Of a stretch of DNA of 32,485 nt, positions 22,498-29,800 are shown piece by piece. The stretch lies in the NCBI GenBank assembly GCA_903895195.1, contig CAITSZ010000013.1, positions 1 to 32,485 on the forward strand. The letters run 5' to 3'. The position numbers and the translations under genes are program-made. Within the stretch, counting starts at the first letter, position 1. Each line of letters opens with the position of its first letter. Below the pieces are notes generated by a model that was given only the letters and a program-made list of their open reading frames with translations, was not told where the DNA came from and did no database searches. The stretch comes from an uncultured Chlorobiaceae bacterium. GTDB lineage: Bacteria; Bacteroidota; Chlorobiia; Chlorobiales; Chlorobiaceae.

Positions 22498-24407
22498 ATT
22501 TGAGCCTCCCTTTCAGTACTGCCATCTGTTTCTTCATCGTCTGCTCCAAGATATGCCTCAATAACTTTCGGATCGCGACGAATCTCGGCGGAAGTGCCGA
22601 GCGCAATCACACGACCTCCATCCATAACGGCAACACGGTCGCACAGTTCGGCAACAACATCCTGGTGGTGTTCAATGAGCAGAATCGGTATTCCTGCTCG
22701 CTTAATGGAAGCTATCAGATCTACAAGACGGACGATATCCTGTTTGGACATGCCGGCGGCAGGCTCATCGAGCATCAACACCCGCGGCCCGGTGGCAAGA
22801 GCCCTTGCAATTTCAAGAAAGCGAAGGTCGCCGTATGACATATCCGAACAGCGATCGCGAGCATTTGCTTCCAGACCGACTGCACGAAGCCAACCCATGG
22901 CCTCTCTTTTTCCTCCGGTACGCTGACACACAAGAATTGATTCCAAGGCAGTCAAACCGGAAAAAGGCTGCAGATTTTGAAACGTTCGGGCAGCTCCAGC
23001 TGAGAATGCCGACATTAGCTTGCCGGGTAAAGGCCGGTTGCCGGCAATTTCCACTGAGCCGCCATCGGGAGCATAGAGCCCGGATACAAGGTTTACAAAG
23101 GTTGTTTTGCCCGACCCGTTCGGACCTATTAATCCGAGAGTTTCACCTTGACCGATTTCAAGAGAGACGTTATCTACTGCCCTGACTCCTCCGAACGATT
23201 TGCTGAGCTGAACGGTGCGCAACGGTAGCGCCCGTGAAATTGCCTCTGACATTGTGATCCCTCCCGCAGCCTGCGGCAAAGGATCGGGTGTAAAACGAAG
23301 CAGGCGATGCAGGGCTGCTGCAACGGCCCCCGCAAGTCCGTCCGGAAGGCCGACGACTGCGGCAAAAAGAAAGAGTGCAAATATGCCTTTACGCCAATCT
23401 TCAACATTGTGCGCTAACAGTGCCAGAGCCAGTGCCAGTGACATAGCGCCTGCCGGAGCAGCGTCACGGAAGGATGGAAGCCTTCGTGAAATCAGTGCCC
23501 GGATAGCAGGAAGAAGCGTAAGAATGAATCCACAAGTGACAAGACTCAAAAAGAGTGTCCGGTTTGAGAGCAGATTAGGCAACATGGCTACAACCGCTGC
23601 TCCCGCGAATGCACCCCACTGGCTTCTTCGACCACCGAAAACAACTCCGAGCAGCAACATGACCATCAGATCGTACCCGAAAGCTGCGGGCTGCAGGTAA
23701 CCGAAATTCAGAGCATGTAACGCCCCGGCCAGACCGGCAAGTGCGCTGCCCCATGCGAAGGCCAACGCCTTGTGGCGCAAGGTACCTATGCCAAGAGCAT
23801 CGGTGGCTGTAGGAGAATCGCGCAACGCCTCGATGGAGAGGCCAAAGCGCGATTTAAGCAGAATTTCCGAAGCCCACCATGCAAGAAACAAAACCACGAG
23901 ACAGAGCCAGTAGAAACCTCTCGCGTCAAGTGTAACGGTAAAGAGAGAGGGCCTGATGATCGAAATACCCAGAGCGCCATGGGTAATTGATTCGGACTCA
24001 TTGAGAAAGATGACTGACAAGGTCGCAAAAGAGAGCGTGGAGAGGGCAAATTGCGGGCCTTCCAAGCGCAATGCCGGCAATGCCAGTGCTGCGCCAGGAA
24101 GAAGAGCTGCAACTATGCCCGCCAGCATCGCTATAGGAAAGGATGCGCCTGCCTGAACGGCAAGAGCAGTCCCATAGGCACCAAGACCAAAGAGCGCGGC
24201 CTGGGCAAGGTTAACCTGCCCGAGGTATCCGACTGTGGCGTCAAGTCCGATGAGAAGAACTCCGTAAACCGCCATCAGGGTGAGCAGGCCAAGCGCATAT
24301 TGCCCCTGCCAGAGTGCCGGAAGAATAGCGAGCCCCAAGAACAGGGCGAGACGCACAAGGCGTTCGGCGGTATTTTCTCTCAGGGCAATAGTAACTCCGG
24401 CAGACAT
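22491..24407 (-). CDS. ABC transporter fused permease-ATPase (LivM-LivG fusion)
   Basis: This 638-residue protein joins two normally separate subunits. Residues about 15-370 are a LivM-type permease with some ten hydrophobic segments and the motif GYLGQVNLAQAALFGLGAYG (60-79). Residues about 395-620 are a LivG-type ATPase with Walker A GPNGSGKT (428-435), Q loop TFQN, signature MSYGDLR (523-529, the LivG variant), Walker B LMLDEP (544-549) and H-loop IEHH. The frame runs through without a stop. The ATG at 24407 has AAGGGG upstream and lies 10 bp after LivH. Met386 could give a separate ATPase if used internally. Liv operons usually encode M and G separately; fused versions exist but are less common. 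Confidence 0.9.
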   Translation of the reverse strand: MSAGVTIALRENTAERLVRLALFLGLAILPALWQGQYALGLLTLMAVYGVLLIGLDATVGYLGQVNLAQAALFGLGAYGTALAVQAGASFPIAMLAGIVAALLPGAALALPALRLEGPQFALSTLSFATLSVIFLNESESITHGALGISIIRPSLFTVTLDARGFYWLCLVVLFLAWWASEILLKSRFGLSIEALRDSPTATDALGIGTLRHKALAFAWGSALAGLAGALHALNFGYLQPAAFGYDLMVMLLLGVVFGGRRSQWGAFAGAAVVAMLPNLLSNRTLFLSLVTCGFILTLLPAIRALISRRLPSFRDAAPAGAMSLALALALLAHNVEDWRKGIFALFLFAAVVGLPDGLAGAVAAALHRLLRFTPDPLPQAAGGITMSEAISRALPLRTVQLSKSFGGVRAVDNVSLEIGQGETLGLIGPNGSGKTTFVNLVSGLYAPDGGSVEIAGNRPLPGKLMSAFSAGAARTFQNLQPFSGLTALESILVCQRTGGKREAMGWLRAVGLEANARDRCSDMSYGDLRFLEIARALATGPRVLMLDEPAAGMSKQDIVRLVDLIASIKRAGIPILLIEHHQDVVAELCDRVAVMDGGRVIALGTSAEIRRDPKVIEAYLGADDEETDGSTEREAQIC

Positions 24408-24417
24408 GGCTTTCCCC

Positions 24418-25302
24418 TTAAACTTTACGGATAATTTTTTTACCGAATACCCCCTGCGGGCGGAGCGACAATGCAAGAATAAGCAGAATCAGACCGGGTG
24501 CTTCGCGCCATCCGCTCCCGAGCACATAGCCGGAAAGATTCTCCGCTACCCCTAACGCAATGCCAGCGAGAACAAGACCGAAGCCACTGTCGAGGCCCGC
24601 GACCACCGCAACGGAAAAAGCCTTCAGTGTCAAGGCTGCTGCCATTGTTGGGCCGACAGTTGTTACAGGGCCAATAACCGTTCCGGCAAATGCTGCCGCG
24701 ACCCCTGAGACCATCCATGAGAGAGAGATCGCCGAGCGTGAGCGAATACCGCATAACTCGGCTGCATCAGGATCTGCACTGACAGCCTGAACGGCGATAC
24801 CAACCATTGTGTAGCGCTTGGCAAGCTCAACCAGGGTCATGATGCCCAATGCCCCTGCTGCAATTGCAAGCTCAGGCCAGGTTACAGAAATTCCGAAAAA
24901 GTCGAGTGCTTCGGCTGGCCATGGCGTTGGGTAAGGGCGGTCATCCCTCCCCCAGATATTCTCCACCAGGGAGAGGGAAAACAACCCGACAATAATCGTG
25001 AGCAAAATCCAACCCTCATTACGCTGCTGCAGGGCGAGCCGGACGGCAACACGCTCGATACACCAGCCAAGGGCGGCCCCCGCAACCATCGCTCCCAACA
25101 CAGTGGCCCAGTATGGAAGACCGATACCGGAAAGTGAAATACCTGCAAACGCTCCCAGCATTACAAGTTCACCCTGACCGAAATTCACTGCCTTTCCTGC
25201 GGCATAGGTCAGTTGAAACCCATACGCTACAAGAGCATAGGCCATGCCCATCAGTCCTCCGCCAACGGCCATCTGAGCCAGAGCAAGATATTTTGCGTCC
25301 AT
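24418..25302 (-). CDS. livH: Branched-chain amino acid-type ABC transporter permease (LivH-like)
   Basis: This 294-residue inner-membrane permease has about eight hydrophobic helices. The family motif is in AYALVAYGFQLTYAAGKAVNFGQGELVML near the N-terminus; the NFGQGE stretch is characteristic. The start is taken as ATG 25302, 37 bp after the binding-protein gene. A TTG at 25366-25368 would overlap that gene and add a non-hydrophobic extension. It pairs with the permease half of the next gene to form the channel. The C-terminus ends in LSLRPQGVFGKK, the common LivH 'RP.GLFG' ending. Confidence 0.92.
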   Translation of the reverse strand: MDAKYLALAQMAVGGGLMGMAYALVAYGFQLTYAAGKAVNFGQGELVMLGAFAGISLSGIGLPYWATVLGAMVAGAALGWCIERVAVRLALQQRNEGWILLTIIVGLFSLSLVENIWGRDDRPYPTPWPAEALDFFGISVTWPELAIAAGALGIMTLVELAKRYTMVGIAVQAVSADPDAAELCGIRSRSAISLSWMVSGVAAAFAGTVIGPVTTVGPTMAAALTLKAFSVAVVAGLDSGFGLVLAGIALGVAENLSGYVLGSGWREAPGLILLILALSLRPQGVFGKKIIRKV

Positions 25303-25339
25303 TACCAGCCAGTTCAGAGTGAAATGAATAGATTCAGAA

Positions 25340-26569
25340 TTAATTGGTAGTTGCTCCTTCAAGGACAAATTTTTCGGATGGATTAGCCAATATTACGTGA
25401 CCGTTCTGAACCTTACCCATCACGGTTGTTGCGCGACGGAATGCCTCATGTGTTTCGACATTCAACGGATTCCACTTTGTCCATGGCTTTTTCCAGTCGG
25501 AGATAGCGCCCTTAACGGTCACTTTGAGGTTCTCCAGTGACACCTTGATTTTAGCCGGAGATGTTGAGCCTGCCTCATGAATTGCTTCGGCTAACAACAG
25601 CGCCGCGTCATAACCCTGAGCAGCAGAGACCGGCGAGGGTATTCTCGAAACATTGTATGCTTTATGGTAAGCCTGAATGAAAGGTTTAGCGCGGGCTATT
25701 GACTCATCTTCGATGAAGGTCTGCGGCATAAGCGCGCCATTGCCTGAAGCTCCAGCTGTATCGATGAAATTACTCATGGAGAGTGTCCATCCGCCTATCA
25801 TTGGAACCTTGAACCCAAGCTTATCCTTACCAGATGCTACTGCTGCCAGTTCAGGCCCGATGCCCCATATGAGAATCGCCTGTGCTCCTGCAGCCTTGGC
25901 TTTGATAAGCTGACCCGTCATGTCTTTATCGCCAATGGCAAACTTTTCAACAGCCACAGCTTTAAGCTTGTTGCCCTGTTTGTTGATCTGAGCAATAAGG
26001 TCATCACGTCCTGAAACACCATAGTTTGTAGCATCGTGCAATATGGCAACCTTTGTAAACCCAAGGCGTAAGGCTTTTTCAACAACCATCTGAGCCTGGA
26101 TGCCGTCATGTGAGGCAAAACGGAAAATAGGGAGATCTTTGACTCCCGCTTTGCTCCACTGCGTCATTGAAGCACTGCCGGCCGCAGGGGTGATGATTTT
26201 GACTATGCCCTTCTCTACATAATATTTATCGCCCATCACAGCTACGCCGGTGTTAACCGTGCCAATGACGGCGGAAATATCACCCATTGAGGATATTTCC
26301 TGGGCAATAAGCGCACCCCGGTCGTTCTTGCCTTCGTCGTCGCGTTCGACCAGCTCAACTTTCATCTTTTTACCACCGACGACAATACCGCCGCGCTGGT
26401 TAATCTGGAAAACGGCAAGCTTTACACCGTCTCTCATGGAGACACCCATAGGGGCGGAGCCGCCTGAGAATGGCCCGGTGATGGCAATTTTAACAACATC
26501 TGCAGCCAGGGCGACGGATGAGAAGGAGGTCGCAAGCAGAACCGCAAGAATGGAACGTGATGCTTTCAT
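25340..26569 (-). CDS. Branched-chain amino acid-type ABC transporter substrate-binding protein (LivK-like)
   Basis: This 409-residue periplasmic binding protein has a signal peptide (1-22, ending VALA). A type I periplasmic fold follows (Peripla_BP_6 family): VKIAITGPFSGGSAPMGVSM near 26-45, GVKLAVFQINQRGGI, VELVERDDEGKNDRGAL, and VIGTVNTGVAVMGDKYY. The ATG has a strong GGAG site. It is the first gene of a four-gene minus-strand operon with the permease, fused permease-ATPase and ATPase. The ligand cannot be predicted: most relatives bind Leu/Ile/Val, but amides, urea and aromatic acids are known too. Confidence 0.92.
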   Translation of the reverse strand: MKASRSILAVLLATSFSSVALAADVVKIAITGPFSGGSAPMGVSMRDGVKLAVFQINQRGGIVVGGKKMKVELVERDDEGKNDRGALIAQEISSMGDISAVIGTVNTGVAVMGDKYYVEKGIVKIITPAAGSASMTQWSKAGVKDLPIFRFASHDGIQAQMVVEKALRLGFTKVAILHDATNYGVSGRDDLIAQINKQGNKLKAVAVEKFAIGDKDMTGQLIKAKAAGAQAILIWGIGPELAAVASGKDKLGFKVPMIGGWTLSMSNFIDTAGASGNGALMPQTFIEDESIARAKPFIQAYHKAYNVSRIPSPVSAAQGYDAALLLAEAIHEAGSTSPAKIKVSLENLKVTVKGAISDWKKPWTKWNPLNVETHEAFRRATTVMGKVQNGHVILANPSEKFVLEGATTN

Positions 26570-26697
26570 GTTTCTTTCTCCTATTTTTTCGGTGGGTTTA
26601 ATGTAATCCTCTGGAGGTAAATTTTCTGAAGCGCTGTCTGGGAAAAAGGATCTATGAATTGAATCTGTTGGATGTGGTCATCTTATAGCGTTGAAAC

Positions 26698-26726
26698 AAT
26701 ATACAGGGGATGCTCATGTTATGCAA
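26698..26726 (-). promoter_or_regulatory. Probable promoter of the liv-type operon
   Basis: On the minus strand TTGCAT (26721-26726) is followed after exactly 17 nt by TATATT (26698-26703). Initiation near 26691 leaves an untranslated leader of about 120 nt before the binding-protein ATG at 26569. The TTGCAT box also occurs in the proposed metK promoter. This makes independent transcription from the adhesin gene upstream likely. Confidence 0.55.
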
Positions 26727-26860
26727 ATATCACAAGCTGCCTGTTGATGTTAAAGAGGAATGGTAATAAAGATACAAATTAACCCCAATCCTGGCCTGTG
26801 CGAAAGGGTTGGGCATAGAATTATGAACGTGAGATATGCTGACGGCATTTCCAGGTGGAG

Positions 26861-29800
26861 CTACTTGCCTGATGGCTTAGAAATGTTTTCCGTTGATATG
26901 ACTACGGTCCAGCTTGTCTCCCCAAGACTTACTTTTACCCTGATGGGAAGCGCCCCCTGTGGAACATCTTTGGCGGTAAAAACCTTTTTGAATGAGTCGT
27001 AATAGAGCCATTCCGGAAGCGGTGCGCCATTGGTACGTGTAATTCTTTCTGCTGATGCAGATGCCTCCAGCACTGAGCGAACCTCTGCCGGAAGTGAAAA
27101 ACTGAATAATGTTCCCGAACGGACAATCTCAGCAGGCACGGAAACCTCAATTACTCCAGATGTCCCTCCTGTCGGCACTCTGATCAATTTAACAATAAGG
27201 CCGTCCACCTTGGAAAAAGATCCGCCTGCAACTCCGGCATCATTACCTGTTGCTACCGTAACGTTTGTTACAGGGGAAATCGACGTTTGATTTACTCCGG
27301 AAACAGAGGTCAATGCTTGCGTAATATTCTGCGATAAAGATGGTACGACATTATTACTTACTATTATAAAAGAGTTGACCGTAAGCGTGCTGCCGGTATA
27401 TGCTATGCTGTAATTCGGATTATGACCATTATCGACTGAACCCTGATGAATGGCATAGATACCTGCGGAGGTACCGGCATCACGAGCAAGTGTGCCGGCG
27501 AGAGTTTCGCCGGTCACCAGGCCACGACCTGCTGACATCTGTTCACTCTTCCAGGTTAACAACGGATCGGGCTCATTGGATTTTATTGTAAAGCCGTCAG
27601 CAATTACCGTAATCGGTCGGGGGGTAATGGGTGCCTGCGTTGTACTTTGGGCTGTAATGGTATAGTTGCCTGCGTCTGCACCGCTGTAACTGCTCGTGAG
27701 CGAAACCGTCTTTCCTGCGCCGACATTTTTCGTATCGAACAGTCCGCTTGCTGAGACTGACACCGCATCGCCGGTCATCAAGCCGGCATAAACTGCTGCG
27801 GCGGTGCTTACCGTCGCCAAGGCAGTGCCGTCGTAGACCTTGCCGGCAGCGGTGATGCCGCTGAGGGTGAGGGCTTTCGGTGTGATATCGGCCGTCGTTG
27901 TCTTTTGATCGATTATTGAGTAATTATAGAAATCCGCACCACTGTAGCTGCTGGTAAGTGTGACGATTTTTGCGACTCCAACATTTTTTGTATCGAACCA
28001 ACCGCTTGCCGTGACCTTTACATCATCATTCTTGACCAGCCCTGAAAGGTTTGCTCCTTCAGTGCTCACCGTCGCCAGGGTGCTGCCGTCGTAGACCTTA
28101 TTGCTGGCTGTGATGCCGTTTACGGTCAACAGTCCTGTAATGATCAATTCCTTCGGTCTTATATTGGATGTGGTCCTGTTTTGGCCTGTAATGGTGTAGT
28201 TACCGACATCAGCTCCACTGTAACTACTTGTCAGCATTACCGTTTTACCTGTTCCAACATTTTTTGTATCGAACAGACCAGTGGCTGATACGCTCAACGC
28301 ATCCCCGCTGACTATACCGCCATATATTGTTCCTGCGGTGCTTACCGTCGCCAAGACGGTACCGTCATAGATCTTCTCGGCAGCGGTGATACCGCTTATG
28401 GTGAGGGCTTTGGGGGTGATACTCGCTGTCGTTGCTGCCTGGTCGGTAATCGTATAGTTGCCTACATCTCCTCCGCTGTAACTGCTGCTCAGAGTTACCG
28501 TTTTACCGTTGCCTACATTTTTGTTGTTAAACAGCCCAGTAGATGCTACGCTCAACACATCGCCAGTCACCAAGCCGGCATAAACTGCTGCGGCGGTGCT
28601 TACCGTCGCCACGGCACTGCCATCGTAGACCTTGCCGGCTGCTGTGATGCCGCTTATGCTCAACGCCTTTGGGGTGATGTGCGCTATCACCGTCTCGCCT
28701 GCAGGCAGGCTGTAGTTGCTGGCCAGGCCGGTGCCGTCGGACAAGGTCACCGAGTCTACCGTCACAAGGTTTGCTGTAGTCACGTCCTTGGTGTTGAATT
28801 TCGCCGTCACGGTGGTGCCGAGCGTTTCAGAGCCAACGAGGTCGCCGACTTTGATAGTCATCGTCGGAGCAGCAGTGGTGTTGCCGTCATAAACCTTGTC
28901 TGGTGCAGAAACCGTGGCCGTCAACGTTTTTTTTGTGATGGAACCTGCTGCTGTGCCACCCGTCAGGGTATAGTTTCCGTTGGAGAGTACAAGCCCGCTT
29001 GTTGGCGTATAGGTGCCCACGTTGGCGCTCTCTGATGCGGCGCTGCCGCTGACCGTGAGCGCATCGCCATTAACGAGGTTAGTGGCTGAATAGATTGAGC
29101 CTGTCAGGGCTTTGGTGCCGTCGTATGCCCGGCTGCCGATGAGTGTCACCGGTTTAGGGTTAACCGTGAACGTACCATTGACGTAGCTCACACCAAACCC
29201 GGTTTGTGCCACGGCACCGCCAGGGGTGATGACATACCCGCCCTGAACGCCAGCTGTAGCGGCAGCAGCATCTGAAGTTGCTGTTGGCAGGGTACTCAGT
29301 GCGTCTGCCGTGCTGCTGTTTTGGTACACATTGCCATAGGTGGCTGCGCTGACCATCGGCAGTCCAGTGTAGGTGATATCACTCGCCACGAAGGTGTAAC
29401 TGCTGCCATAGGTCTTCGCCACATTGTTGGCAGTGATTACCACCGTTGCCGGTGCGCTGAACACGTAGCGGTTGCCTACGTAAGCGGCCTTCAGTGCTGT
29501 AGCACTGAGAGTACCGGGGCTCTTGCCCCAGATAGCCTGCTGACCGCTGGTGAGAGAGCCGAATGTGTTGGATGCCGGGGTGGTGCTGTAGACCATCCAG
29601 CTGCCGTCAGTGCCCGTGGCTTGCAGCGCAGTCGAACCGGAATTGTTGATAAAGTTGCCTCCAGCCTCCAGCGCCAGGTAGGTATTGGCTTTGTTGCTGG
29701 TGATGCTGCTTGCGCTGTTAAGTGTAATATTGCCGCCAGTAATGAGTTCGAGCGGAGAATTGTTGAAGGTATTGGACCCACTGACTGCAATCGCTCCAGC

